The notes under the pieces were generated by a model. It did not search any database, had not been told where the DNA came from, and saw only the letters and a list, made by a program, of their open reading frames with translations. From Duganella sp. 1224 (GTDB taxonomy: Bacteria > Pseudomonadota > Gammaproteobacteria > Burkholderiales > Burkholderiaceae_D): a stretch of DNA of 64,000 nt. The stretch lies in NCBI RefSeq assembly GCF_013408245.1, contig NZ_JACBYS010000008.1:1-64000 (forward strand), read 5' to 3'. The translations under genes and the position numbers were made by a program. Shown one piece after another: positions 22,964 to 32,116 of this stretch (the first letter of the stretch is position 1; every line of letters starts with the position of its first letter).

Positions 22964-25588
22964 TTATTCATCCGAATTATTGAACTCGCCGAGGAAGACG
23001 TCCGGCGGCGAAGGTGGTTTGCTGTAGCCGAGATCCCTGACCGGATCGATGCCGGCCTTCACCAGGTTGTTCCAGTGGTCGTCCGAGTTGTATTGCGCGG
23101 GGCGGAAGGAGATCGTGCCTTTCTTGTTCCAGTCGGCCCACGGATGCTCGCGGTTAATGTGCGCGCCGATGCGCGAATTTAGTACCACCATCTTGCCGAC
23201 CGCTTCCAGCGAGGTGCGCGCGATGGTGCCGGTCGGCGCCTTGTAGGCGTTGGTGGCGCCGTAGGCGCAGCTGTAGCCGTCAATCGGCAACGGCGCATAC
23301 GGGGTGCAGCGCGAGCCGGCGAACCACTGGCGCAGCAGGTAGAAGTCGCCGTTCTTCTTGCCCTCGTGGGTGAAGCGGCAGTTGTCGAAGACGAAGCCGT
23401 ACCTGGTCTTCACATAGGTATTTGGCGCGGCGGTGTAGGACACGCCACGGTCGCCGAGCGTGCGGATCTCGGTCTGGTAGAAATAGGTGGTGCTGTCGCC
23501 GAAGATGAAATCGACGTCGCCTTCAATGTATGACTTGTTGAAGAAGCTGCGCACGGTGCTGCCGATCTGCGGCGACTTCAGATACAGCGTGTCCTGAAAG
23601 CCGATCAGGCGGATGTTCTCGAATTGCGCCTTGTCGGCGCTGTCCACGCTCAGCGCCAGCGCCTGGTGGTGCACGTTGTTGATGTTGGGGAGTTCCTCGG
23701 CGCGGGCGTTGCCGGTGTCCTTGTTGTAGGCGTTTTCAAACGTCAGATTGCGCGCCTGGAAACCGGCATTCTGCGTCCAGACGGTTTGCGTGCCGAAGGT
23801 GCCGATCTGCGCGCGGTCCTTGATGGTGGCGTACATGGCCTGCACCGCCGGCGCGGCCCTGGCGAACTGCGCGCGGTACAGCGCATCGTAGGCGGCGCCG
23901 GTCATCGACGCCTCCAGCTTGGCGGTGATGCGCGTCGCCGCCGCATCCTTGCCCTCGCCATACATAGTGATCGGCGCTGCGGAAGCGGGGATGTAGACCA
24001 GTTCCTGATACACGCCGGGCTTCAGCAGCAGGTACAAGCGTTTGGCCGGCCGCGCGGCGCTGTCGGCCACCGCGCGGCTGACAGCTTCCTGCACCGTGTT
24101 GAAAATACGGACGCCATCCGCTTTGGCGGCCTTGTCGACGATGTAGTCCGGCGTGAAGGCCGCGCCCCTGGCCAGCGGGTCGCTCAACGGATCCCATGGA
24201 TCGACGGTCTCCTTGCCGGCCACGCCGACGTACTTCAGCACTTCGCCGTATGAGAACTGCCTGGCCTGATCCAGCGACAACTGCGGGCGTGCGCTCAGTG
24301 CGGCGCTTTCCGGAAACGGCACGAAGCGGTTGCCGCAGTTGCTGGTGTCGCTGGCGCTGATCGCATCGCCGCTCAGACGCGCAAACTCGATCTTGCGGTC
24401 CACCTTGCCGGCGATGCTGACGTCATGCAGGCGCGCCTGCACCGGCCGCTGCTCGTCGTAGCCCTGTACCACCACACGGCCCGGTGATACGGCATGCACA
24501 TCCGAGAAATCGATGTTGGTGAACACCGGCACCAGCGCGCCTTGCGCATCCCTGGCGTAGCGGGTGCTGATGTCGATCGGCGTTTTCACATCGCGCAGGC
24601 ATACGTTGCGATAGCTGACCTGATCGACCACGCCGCCGCGCGACACGTCGCTCTTGATGCGCAGGCCGGAAGTGGTGCCGTCCATGCTCAGGTCATCGAC
24701 CAGCACGCGGCGCACGCCGCCATTGGTTTCGCTGCCGATCGACATGCCATGGCCGCTGTAGAAGCGGTTATGCACGATGGAGATGTTCTCGGTCGGCCCG
24801 TTGTTGCCCGCCTTGACGGCGACGTTGTCGTCGCCGGTGCGGATATGGCTGTAGGCGATGGTCACGTTGCGCGACGAGATGGGATCGATGCCGTCGGTAT
24901 TGCGGGCGGTGGCCGGCGTGTCGATGCGCACGCCCCAGGCAGTGAAGCCGTCCACCCGGTTCAGCGCCACGTGGAAGTTGGGCGAATTGCGCAGCGTGAT
25001 GCGGTGCAGCGTGATGTCCAGCGAACCGGTGATTTCAATCAGGCGCGGGACGTTCTGGCGGGCGTCTTCCTTTTGCGCGCGGCGCGCCAGCTGCCACCAC
25101 GATTCGGTGCCGCCGTCGACCACGCGGCCGCCCTGGCCGTCGATCACGCCGTCGCCGTAGATGCCGCTGCCTTTGGCGTTGTCGATGCTGATGAAGGGCT
25201 TGCAGCCGCGTCCCTGTTTGTCGATGGTGCCGCAGGTGCCGGCGCCGCGATCGTACAGTTTGGGATTGCCGCTGGCTTGCAGCGTGACCCCGGCGTCCAC
25301 CAGCAGGCTGACGCCACTGCGCAGCGACAGCGGGCCGGCGACGAAGCGCTGTTTCTCGTTGCTGCCCGACAGGCGCACGGCGCGGCCGGCGGGGCACTGG
25401 TCGATGGCGGCCTGGATGCGGGCGGTGTCGTTGGTGGCGTCGATGGCCGCGCCGGCGCCGGCGGTCAGCACGCTGCAGGATGGCGGCGCGCTTGGTTCGG
25501 TGACGTTGCGGGTGTCCTGCGCGTGGGCTGGCGCGCCGCAAAATGCGGTCAGCAGCGCGGCGCAGGAGGCGATGCGTCGTGTGTTCAC
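22964..25588 (-). CDS. GH28 polygalacturonase - CE8 pectin methylesterase fusion
   Basis: An 874-residue exported protein with two complete catalytic modules. After a signal peptide (cleavage near AHAQ, residue 24), residues ~38-420 are a GH28 beta-helix with Asp232 (NTDGIDP), Asp253-Asp254 (TGDDNVAVK), His280 (SGHGMSIG) and Arg310-Ile-Lys312. Residues ~475-865 are a CE8 pectinesterase with the acid Asp666 (GFQDTLYL), the nucleophile Asp693 (DVDFIFGD) and an Arg753/Trp755 pair (LLRQW). One chain could therefore remove methyl esters and cut the exposed polygalacturonate. The reading frame is continuous, with no stop or frameshift at the junction (~420-475). Its start overlaps the CE12 stop (ATGA), and the GH28 gene follows. 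Confidence 0.92.
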   Translation of the reverse strand: MNTRRIASCAALLTAFCGAPAHAQDTRNVTEPSAPPSCSVLTAGAGAAIDATNDTARIQAAIDQCPAGRAVRLSGSNEKQRFVAGPLSLRSGVSLLVDAGVTLQASGNPKLYDRGAGTCGTIDKQGRGCKPFISIDNAKGSGIYGDGVIDGQGGRVVDGGTESWWQLARRAQKEDARQNVPRLIEITGSLDITLHRITLRNSPNFHVALNRVDGFTAWGVRIDTPATARNTDGIDPISSRNVTIAYSHIRTGDDNVAVKAGNNGPTENISIVHNRFYSGHGMSIGSETNGGVRRVLVDDLSMDGTTSGLRIKSDVSRGGVVDQVSYRNVCLRDVKTPIDISTRYARDAQGALVPVFTNIDFSDVHAVSPGRVVVQGYDEQRPVQARLHDVSIAGKVDRKIEFARLSGDAISASDTSNCGNRFVPFPESAALSARPQLSLDQARQFSYGEVLKYVGVAGKETVDPWDPLSDPLARGAAFTPDYIVDKAAKADGVRIFNTVQEAVSRAVADSAARPAKRLYLLLKPGVYQELVYIPASAAPITMYGEGKDAAATRITAKLEASMTGAAYDALYRAQFARAAPAVQAMYATIKDRAQIGTFGTQTVWTQNAGFQARNLTFENAYNKDTGNARAEELPNINNVHHQALALSVDSADKAQFENIRLIGFQDTLYLKSPQIGSTVRSFFNKSYIEGDVDFIFGDSTTYFYQTEIRTLGDRGVSYTAAPNTYVKTRYGFVFDNCRFTHEGKKNGDFYLLRQWFAGSRCTPYAPLPIDGYSCAYGATNAYKAPTGTIARTSLEAVGKMVVLNSRIGAHINREHPWADWNKKGTISFRPAQYNSDDHWNNLVKAGIDPVRDLGYSKPPSPPDVFLGEFNNSDE

Positions 25589-26370
25589 TGCTCGTTCTCC
25601 GGCTTGAACTGGGCGGCCAGTTCAGGGACGGCGCGCTTCAGTTCTTCCATCACCATGCGCGAGAAGAAGGCCGCGCCCCTGGCGCCGAGGTGGGTGCGGT
25701 CGAAGGCGCTCTTGGCGGCGCCGGCGACTTCGACTTTGCCTGGCGGTTGCGGCGCGCCATAGTCGGCGGGGCGCGGGACCATGGCCAGCGTGTCGGCTTC
25801 GTCCTGGCCCATGGCTTGTACGGCGGCGTAGCTGTCGGCGTTGAGGTCCAGCAGCGGCACGTGCTCTTCGGCGGCGGTGGCGCGGATCACGTCGGCCCAT
25901 GGGGCGAGATTGTTTTCCAGGATGCCGTCCTTGAAGGTACGGCGGGTCAGTGGCGTGACCAGCACCGGGATGCCGCCGAGAGCTTTGACTTCCTTCGCGT
26001 AGCGCGTCATGTTGGCGGGGAATTCGGTTTTCAGGTCGGTTGAGCGGCCGGGTTTTCCCGGCTGGTCGTTGTGGCCGAACTGGATCAGCACATAGGTGGC
26101 GCGGTAGGCGGCGCTGCCGCGCAGCAGGCCTTCCACCTCGTCCCAGCGGCCTTCGGCGCGGAAGCTGCCGGAGCTGCGGCCGCCCTTGGCGAGATTGAGG
26201 CAGGTGTTGGCGCGGTTGACGCGGGCACAGAAGGCGTCGCCGTAGCCGCTGGTGTTGGCCAGGGTGGAGTCACCGACCAGGATGAGGCGTATGGGCTTGG
26301 ATGGCGCGTCCGCCGCGTGTGCCGCGCCCAGCAGGGAGAGGGTGGCGGCAAAGAAGATCAGGTCTTTCAT
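25585..26370 (-). CDS. SGNH esterase, rhamnogalacturonan acetylesterase (CE12) type
   Basis: A 261-residue secreted SGNH hydrolase: signal peptide (about 1-20, AAHAA), block I LILVGDSTLAN with nucleophile Ser35, block II glycine in KGGRSSGSF, block III FGHNDQP and block V DRTHLGARGA with the Asp-x-x-His pair. The GDST and FGHND forms are those of CE12 rhamnogalacturonan/pectin acetylesterases. It would deacetylate pectin so that the polygalacturonases can act. It is the first gene of the CE12 - GH28/CE8 - GH28 operon, with a 4-bp ATGA overlap to the next gene, and lies 136 bp downstream of the TonB receptor gene on the same strand. Confidence 0.88.
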   Translation of the reverse strand: MKDLIFFAATLSLLGAAHAADAPSKPIRLILVGDSTLANTSGYGDAFCARVNRANTCLNLAKGGRSSGSFRAEGRWDEVEGLLRGSAAYRATYVLIQFGHNDQPGKPGRSTDLKTEFPANMTRYAKEVKALGGIPVLVTPLTRRTFKDGILENNLAPWADVIRATAAEEHVPLLDLNADSYAAVQAMGQDEADTLAMVPRPADYGAPQPPGKVEVAGAAKSAFDRTHLGARGAAFFSRMVMEELKRAVPELAAQFKPENEQ

Positions 26371-26404
26371 AGGACTATCCGGATAAAGGCGTGGTGTGGT
26401 GCTG

Positions 26405-26500
26405 ACGGCACCTCGGAAACCCGCACACCGCTGCGGCCAGGGTCTGACCCCGTACGGGGTCAGACCCTTTCGGTCGGGGTCAGACCTTTTCGGTCGGGTG
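26405..26500. repeat. Dispersed GGGTCTGACCCC element, copy B
   Basis: It contains the full left flank GAAACCCGCACACCGCTGC, a perfect 28-bp palindrome at 26440-26467 (arms GGGTCTGACCCC) and a second partial palindrome half just downstream. It sits between the TonB receptor gene and the CE12 operon, so any transcript running through would carry a stable hairpin. Confidence 0.85.
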
Positions 26501-26506
26501 CGCCGA

Positions 26507-29221
26507 TCAGAAGTTGTACGTCACCCGCACATTGTAAGCACGGCCGATCGGGCTGGACGCGCTGCTCAGGTAACCAAAGCTGTACAAGCTGCTGTTGGTC
26601 GCCGGCGGCGGCGCGTTGAACAGGTTGGTGATACCCGCCACCACCTGCATGTTCTTGAAGCCCGCGTACGTGGTGGTGAAGTTCCACTGCTTGTACGAGT
26701 TGATGTTGCGCCAGTACTGCTTGGCCACCAGATTCTGATCGGTGTACTTCGAGTTGTAGTTCTGCGTCAGCTGGCTGTTCCAGTTACCCTTGGCCCAGTT
26801 CAGCTTCAGCGTGTGCTTCCAGCGGTAGGTGATGATCGGGAAGCTCGACGTGGTGCCATTGCTGGCCAGGCCGAACTGGCCGATGTTGGACACGAAAGGG
26901 CTGCCGTCATACAGCTGGTTGTCGAACTGCGTCAGATAGGTGCCGTCGATGCCGACCTTGAAATCGCCATACGCCGTTTTCGGGAAGTTGTACGAACCCG
27001 ATACGTCCACACCCGCCGCCTTCTGGCCACCCAGGTTCATGATGGTGTTGTTGATGTAGTTGATGGTGCCATCGGCGTTACGCACAAAGTACGACGCGTA
27101 CTTGACCGGGTCCAGGAAGTACACCTGCTCCGGCAGATTGGCCAGCATGTCCTTCATCCTGATGTTCCAGTAGTCCAGCGAGATCATGCTGTTCTTGACC
27201 GGTTCCATCACCACGCCCAGCGTGTAGCCCTTCGACTTCTCCGGTTTCAGGCCGGCGTTGGAGCCGGTCTGTTTAGGCAACTGGGTGTTGCAGACGGTCG
27301 ACGCCACATACCCCGGCAGGGCGGTGCCGCTGCCGGCCACGCCCGGCGTGCCGCCAGGGCACAGCACGGGATCGTCCCACTTGGCCGAGGTCAGGCCGGT
27401 GGCGCCTGGCAGGCGGTAGCCGTAGGCGTCAAACAGCGTCGGCGCGCGGAAGCCGGTGTTGGCCGAGCCGCGGAACATCAGCGTCTTGGCGGCTTCCCAG
27501 CGGAAGCTGACCTTCGGATTGACGGTGGTGCCGAAGTCGTTGAAATGGTCGGCGCGCACGGCGGCGTTCAGTTCCAGCGACTTGGTCACCGGCGCGTTGA
27601 TCTCGGTGAAGATGGCGGCCACGTTGCGCTGGCCTTCGCCGTGCGATGGCGAGGAGTTGGCGTAGGTGACTTGCGAGGTAATCGGCAGCTTGGTGTCTTC
27701 GGTGGTGTCGCGGTGCAGGTCCAAGCCCAGCGCCATCGCCAGCGCGCCGCCTGGCAGTTCCGTCAGCGAACGGCTGGCGGTCAGGTCGACACCGGTGAAG
27801 GTCGATTTCGAGTAGCGGTTCTTGGCGCCGTCCACGCTGATCGACTGCAGGTAAGCCTTGCCGTCCGCGTCCTGCAGGCCGAATGGATTCAGCTTGCCGT
27901 TTTTCAGGCCGTCCAGCAGGCCTTGGCCGTTGAAGTAACCCGAGTAGTAGTAGTTGGTGCGTTCGGAGATGCCGATCACCAGGCCGGCCTTGTAGTCCCA
28001 GCCGGCCAGCGTGCCTTCGTCGCTGATGGCCACGCGCTGATTCAGCTGCACGTCCTTGGTGGTGGCCAGGCCGCCGTCGGCCACGGCCCAGGTCACGGTC
28101 AGCGGCGCGTTGTTCAGGCCCGCCACCGCCGGCACACCGCCGCTGCCGCCCGGATACCACTTGCTGGTCGATGGCAGGATGGCGTTGACGCCGTTGACCG
28201 CCAGCGCATTGGTCGGGTTCTTGGTGCCGAGGATGAATTCCTCGCCGCGCGAGTAGTCGATGCTGACGATGTGGTCTTCGCTCAGCTTCTTGGCGGCGCG
28301 GGTGTAGAAGGTGACCTGCTGGTTGGCGTACAACGCGGTGCCGTACTCATTGGCGTCCAGTACGCAGGTGCCTTTCTGGCCGACGATCGAATACGGCGCC
28401 AGGCACTTGCCGGCATACGGGTTCTGCGCGTTCTTGTTGGTCGGCGTGGTGAAGTTGGCCGGCGTGGCGTTGCCGCCGGTGCCCAGCGTCGGCGGGCGGC
28501 CCAGCGCGGTCAGCACGTCGGCGGAACTCAGGTAGGCGCGGTCCGATGCGGCCAGGCGCGAACGCTGGTGAGCGTCGATGGTGGCGTAGAAGCTCCAGCC
28601 GTCGCGTTCCAGGTTGCCCTTACCCCAGGTGGCGGTGATGCGCTGTTCGTCGCCGCCGCCTTTTTTCTCGGGCTGCACAGCTTGCAAGGTCACTTGCGCG
28701 CCTTCGGACTGGGTCTTGGTGATGAAGTTGACCACGCCGCCGATGGCGTCGGAGCCGTAGATCGACGAGGCGCCGTCGCGCAGCACTTCCACGCGGGCGA
28801 TGGCGCTCAGCGGAATCACGTCCAGGTTGGCGTAGCCGTCGGCGATGGCCTCGTTGGCCAGGCGGCGGCCGTTGAGCAGCACCAGCGTGCGGTTCACGCC
28901 CAGGCCGCGCAGGTTGATGTTGGTGCCGGAGCCGGCGTTCGATGGCGCCAGCGAGGCCGATTGCGGCAGCGCCATCATGAAGTCGGCGAGGGTGGTCATG
29001 CCTTGCTTGACCAGGTCTTCGGCCTTGACGCTGGTGACCGGCAGCGATGCTTCGTTGGCGACGCGCTTGATGCTGGAGCCGGTCACTTCGACGCGGGTCA
29101 TGTTGGCATCATCGGTCTGGGCGCTGGCTTGGTTGGTCAGGGCCAGCACGGCCAGGCTGATGGCCGTGAGCAGCAGGCGAGGTTGGGCGGAACGGTTCTG
29201 GACCGAGTGCACGGACTTCAT
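26507..29221 (-). CDS. TonB-dependent receptor, probable pectin-oligosaccharide uptake
   Basis: A 904-residue outer-membrane receptor: signal peptide (about 1-35, ending ASAQ), a plug domain (about 45-165; VEVTGSSIKRV, LNGRRLANEAI, GVVNFIT) and a 22-stranded barrel ending in VRVTYNF with the C-terminal aromatic. The plug begins directly after the signal, with no extra N-terminal signalling domain, so it is a transporter rather than a transducer. GGAGACAAC precedes the ATG. Its position between the pectinase operon and the FadR-type regulator suggests import of oligogalacturonides. Substrate is an inference from context only. Confidence 0.9.
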   Translation of the reverse strand: MKSVHSVQNRSAQPRLLLTAISLAVLALTNQASAQTDDANMTRVEVTGSSIKRVANEASLPVTSVKAEDLVKQGMTTLADFMMALPQSASLAPSNAGSGTNINLRGLGVNRTLVLLNGRRLANEAIADGYANLDVIPLSAIARVEVLRDGASSIYGSDAIGGVVNFITKTQSEGAQVTLQAVQPEKKGGGDEQRITATWGKGNLERDGWSFYATIDAHQRSRLAASDRAYLSSADVLTALGRPPTLGTGGNATPANFTTPTNKNAQNPYAGKCLAPYSIVGQKGTCVLDANEYGTALYANQQVTFYTRAAKKLSEDHIVSIDYSRGEEFILGTKNPTNALAVNGVNAILPSTSKWYPGGSGGVPAVAGLNNAPLTVTWAVADGGLATTKDVQLNQRVAISDEGTLAGWDYKAGLVIGISERTNYYYSGYFNGQGLLDGLKNGKLNPFGLQDADGKAYLQSISVDGAKNRYSKSTFTGVDLTASRSLTELPGGALAMALGLDLHRDTTEDTKLPITSQVTYANSSPSHGEGQRNVAAIFTEINAPVTKSLELNAAVRADHFNDFGTTVNPKVSFRWEAAKTLMFRGSANTGFRAPTLFDAYGYRLPGATGLTSAKWDDPVLCPGGTPGVAGSGTALPGYVASTVCNTQLPKQTGSNAGLKPEKSKGYTLGVVMEPVKNSMISLDYWNIRMKDMLANLPEQVYFLDPVKYASYFVRNADGTINYINNTIMNLGGQKAAGVDVSGSYNFPKTAYGDFKVGIDGTYLTQFDNQLYDGSPFVSNIGQFGLASNGTTSSFPIITYRWKHTLKLNWAKGNWNSQLTQNYNSKYTDQNLVAKQYWRNINSYKQWNFTTTYAGFKNMQVVAGITNLFNAPPPATNSSLYSFGYLSSASSPIGRAYNVRVTYNF

Positions 29222-29444
29222 GGTGTTGTCTCCTTCGTCTCTTGAATAAAGTTATACGCGGCGCTGTGCAGCGCCTGCGTGAGTGGAGCACCTCGCGTAC
29301 TCCGTGCCGCCGTGACGAGGGCCGCTGTGCCGGGGATGGCAGAGTGGCGGCCGAGGTCGGGCCGGTCGATAACTTGATTTGCTTTTATGCGCGGCCGGCG
29401 TCGAGGCCGGACCTGCGGTGCTACGGGTGTTGCGATGGGCCGCG

Positions 29445-30149
29445 TTATCCGCGCGAGAAGGTGCGGGTCACGCGTTCCAGGTGGGCGCGCATGGCTTTGC
29501 GCGCCGCCGCCGGATCGTGGGCGGCGATGGCCTCCAGGATGCGGCGGTGGTCCTTCAGCGTTTCCTGACGCAGTTCCTCGGTCTGGAAGTGTTCCTTGAG
29601 CTTGTGCCACAGGCGGCCGCGCTGGTCCCACAGGTAGTTCAGCGATCCGACCAGCGCGCTGTTGCCGGTGGCGCGCGCGATGGCCAGGTGGAAGTTGCGG
29701 TCGGCCTGCTCGTTGCTCGAATAATTGGCGTGGTGCTTTTCCATCTCCTCCACCGCTTTGAGGATGGCGTCGACGGCGCTGTCGGTGGCCACGCGGGCGG
29801 CGATGGCGGCGATCTCGGATTCGATCAGGCGGCGCGCGGACAGCACTTCAAACGGGCCAGGACCGGCTTCCGGCAGGTCGGTATCGGCCGGTTCGGGGAT
29901 TTCGCTGACGTAGACACCGGAGCCGCCGCGCACTTCGATCACGCCGCCCAGTTCCAGCGCGATCAGCGCTTCGCGCAGCGAGGCGCGGCTGACACTCAGC
30001 TTGGTGGCGAGGTCGCGCTCGGACGGCAGACGCTCGCCGGCGGCGATGTTTTCGTTGCGGATCAGTTCCTGGATGCGGTCCGCCACCACGCGGTAGAGGC
30101 GCGGCTCGTGGGCGGCGTTTTCGGCAGGAGGGGCAGTTTTTTTCTGCAT
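29445..30149 (-). CDS. FadR/GntR family regulator (FCD) of the galacturonate locus
   Basis: A 234-residue GntR regulator: winged helix at about 17-85 (GERLPSERDLATKLSVSRASLREALIAL, a wording typical of UxuR/ExuR/LldR-like members) and an FCD domain (about 100-230) with DRNFHLAIARATGNS. It is divergent from garD-udh, with three TGGTCAGACCA-type palindromes between them, and stands upstream of the TonB receptor gene on the same strand (223 bp gap). It most likely represses garD-udh and itself, and is relieved by a uronate or aldarate. The inducer is an inference. Confidence 0.9.
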   Translation of the reverse strand: MQKKTAPPAENAAHEPRLYRVVADRIQELIRNENIAAGERLPSERDLATKLSVSRASLREALIALELGGVIEVRGGSGVYVSEIPEPADTDLPEAGPGPFEVLSARRLIESEIAAIAARVATDSAVDAILKAVEEMEKHHANYSSNEQADRNFHLAIARATGNSALVGSLNYLWDQRGRLWHKLKEHFQTEELRQETLKDHRRILEAIAAHDPAAARKAMRAHLERVTRTFSRG

Positions 30150-30190
30150 TGCTTGTCTCGTCTGTATCTGTGGCTTATCGATCTGCCATC

Positions 30191-30220
30191 TGGTCAGGCC
30201 ATTCTAAGGTGGTCAGACCA
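30191..30220. promoter_or_regulatory. Tandem FadR-type operators, regulator side
   Basis: TGGTCAGGCCA (30191-30201) and TGGTCAGACCA (30210-30220) match the TNGTNNNACNA pattern of FadR-subfamily GntR operators; the first has one mismatch. Their starts are 19 bp apart, about two helical turns, so two dimers could bind on one face of the DNA just above the regulator start. Confidence 0.7.
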
Positions 30221-30381
30221 AATACGCAATGTGGACTAGCCAAATTAATTTTAAACTGGCATACTGAATTCATCGGGCGGCAGTCTTCCTCCCATGTTTG
30301 AAGGGCAAATCCCCTAGGGAACATGCGGTTTTCGGGCTGTGGCGCGCAGGCCACAATCATGTTAGGGCCGGCCAATAACAG

Positions 30382-30398
30382 AAGTGGTCAGACCACTT
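30382..30398. promoter_or_regulatory. FadR-type operator, garD side
   Basis: AAGTGGTCAGACCACTT is a perfect 17-bp palindrome with core TGGTCAGACCA at 30385-30395, identical to the site at 30210. It ends 31 bp before the garD start codon, a position that would repress garD. Together with the distal pair, about 170 bp away, it could support looping. Confidence 0.75.
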
Positions 30399-30429
30399 TG
30401 CGAGACCAAAAAACAACGTAGGAAAGCCA

Positions 30430-31992
30430 ATGACGACACCGACGAGCGCCAACACGCCGCGCTACATCCTCATGCACGACAACGATAACGTCGCCATTGT
30501 CGTCAACGACGGCGGCCTGCCGGCCGGCGCCGTGTTTGCCAACGGTTTAACGCTGCTGGAAGCGGTCCCGCAGGGCCACAAGGTGGCGCTGCGCGATCTG
30601 GCCAAGGGCGACCGCGTGATCCGCTACAACGTCACCATCGGCTTCGCCGCCAAGGACCTGCCGGCCGGCAGCTGGCTGGCCGAGCACAATGTGGAGATGC
30701 CGGCCGCGCGCGAGCTGGAGGGTCTGCCCATCGCCACCGTCAAGCCGCCGCCGATGGAACCGCTGGAGGGCTACACCTTCCAGGGCTACCGCAATCCGGA
30801 CGGCAGCGTCGGCACCCGCAACATCCTGGCGATCACCACCACCGTGCAGTGCGTATCCGGCGTGGTGGAATTCGCGGTGGAGCGCATCAGGAAGGAGCTG
30901 CTGCCGAAGTACCCCAACGTCGACGACGTGGTGGGCCTGGAGCACACCTACGGCTGCGGCGTGGCGATTGATGCGCCGGGCGCGCCGATCCCGATCCGCA
31001 CCATCCGCAACATCGCGCTCAACCCCAACTTCGGCGGCCAGGCGATGGTGGTCAGTCTCGGTTGCGAGAAGCTGCAGCCAACGCGCCTGTTCCCCAAAGG
31101 CTCGATTCCGATCCAGAACGCCGGCGGCGCCGATCCGGGCCTGGTGTGCCTGCAGGACGCGCAGCACGTCGGCTTCATGTCGATGATCGACTCGATCATG
31201 CGGCAGGCCGAGATCAACCTGGCGGAGCTGAACAAGCGCCAGCGCGAAACCGTGCCGGCCTCGGAGCTGGTGGTGGGCGTGCAGTGCGGCGGCAGCGATG
31301 CCTTCTCGGGGGTGACCGCCAATCCGGCGGTGGGCTTTGCCACCGACCTGCTGGTGCGCGCCGGCGCCACCGTGATGTTCTCGGAAGTGACCGAGGTCCG
31401 TGATGGCATCGACCAGCTGACTTCCCGCGCCACCACGCCCGAAGTGGCCGAAGCCATGATCCGCGAGATGGACTGGTACGACAATTACCTGAAGCGCGGC
31501 GGCGTCGATCGCAGCGCCAACACCACGCCGGGCAACAAGAAGGGCGGCCTGTCGAACATCGTCGAGAAGGCCATGGGCTCGATCGTCAAGTCGGGTAGCG
31601 CGCCGATTTCCGGCGTGCTGTCGCCGGGCGAGAAGCTGACGCAGAAAGGCCTGATCTACGCCGCCACGCCGGCCAGCGATTTCATTTGCGGCACGCTGCA
31701 GCTGGCGGCCGGCATGAACCTGCACGTGTTCACCACCGGCCGCGGCACGCCCTACGGCCTGGCCGAGGTGCCGGTGATTAAGGTCGCCACCCGTAACGAC
31801 CTGGCCAACCGCTGGCACGATCTGATGGACATCAACGCCGGCCGCATCGCCAGCGGCGAGGCCACCATCGCGGATGTCGGCTGGGAGCTGTTCCAGATGC
31901 TGCTGGACGTCGCCAGCGGCAAGGAAACCTGGGCGGAGAAATGGAAGCTGCATAATGCCCTGGTCCTGTTCAACCCGGCCCCAGTGACCTAA
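30430..31992 (+). CDS. garD: Galactarate dehydratase
   Basis: A 520-residue UxaA-family dehydratase: N-terminal SAF-like domain (about 10-100; HDNDNVAIVVNDGG, VPQGHKVAL) and a C-terminal catalytic domain with GYRNPDGSVGTRN, GLEHTYGCGVAIDAPG, ELVVGVQCGGSDAFSG, NTTPGNKKGGLSN and FTTGRGTPYG. Both ends, including the closing FNPAPVT, resemble E. coli GarD closely, which favours galactarate over altronate. It converts galactarate to 5-keto-4-deoxyglucarate, the KdgD substrate. GGAAAGCC precedes the ATG. It is divergent from the FadR-type regulator, followed by udh after a 124-bp gap containing a REP-like repeat. Confidence 0.93.
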   Translation: MTTPTSANTPRYILMHDNDNVAIVVNDGGLPAGAVFANGLTLLEAVPQGHKVALRDLAKGDRVIRYNVTIGFAAKDLPAGSWLAEHNVEMPAARELEGLPIATVKPPPMEPLEGYTFQGYRNPDGSVGTRNILAITTTVQCVSGVVEFAVERIRKELLPKYPNVDDVVGLEHTYGCGVAIDAPGAPIPIRTIRNIALNPNFGGQAMVVSLGCEKLQPTRLFPKGSIPIQNAGGADPGLVCLQDAQHVGFMSMIDSIMRQAEINLAELNKRQRETVPASELVVGVQCGGSDAFSGVTANPAVGFATDLLVRAGATVMFSEVTEVRDGIDQLTSRATTPEVAEAMIREMDWYDNYLKRGGVDRSANTTPGNKKGGLSNIVEKAMGSIVKSGSAPISGVLSPGEKLTQKGLIYAATPASDFICGTLQLAAGMNLHVFTTGRGTPYGLAEVPVIKVATRNDLANRWHDLMDINAGRIASGEATIADVGWELFQMLLDVASGKETWAEKWKLHNALVLFNPAPVT

Positions 31993-31996
31993 GCAC

Positions 31997-32076
31997 CGTC
32001 ATTCCGGCGCAAGCCGGAATCCCTAGAACGCTTACACGCACGCTCGGCACGGATTCCCGCCTGCGCGGGAATGACG
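31997..32076. repeat. REP-like palindromic repeat, copy 2
   Basis: An 80-bp element between garD and udh, running CGTCATTCCGGCGC ... CTAGAACGC ... GCGGGAATGACG, with terminal inverted repeats CGTCATTCC/GGGAATGACG. It matches the copy at 3823-3891. Its reverse strand encodes the familiar spurious SFPRRRES and IPACAGMT peptides. Confidence 0.85.
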
Positions 32077-32116
32077 ATGCTGCTGCCAACGACGACCGAT
32101 AACAACGGAGAGAAAA

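Noticed and set aside
26396..29245. 949-codon open frame antisense to the TonB-dependent receptor
   Set aside because: The receptor on the other strand has signal peptide, plug and barrel; the antisense product is a low-complexity Val/Arg/Gln composition typical of GC-driven shadows.
30301..30315. AAGGGCAAATCCCCT shared with 44610-44624, both intergenic
   Set aside because: One shared 15-mer pair is expected by chance in a window of this size; neither neighbourhood suggests a common regulator.
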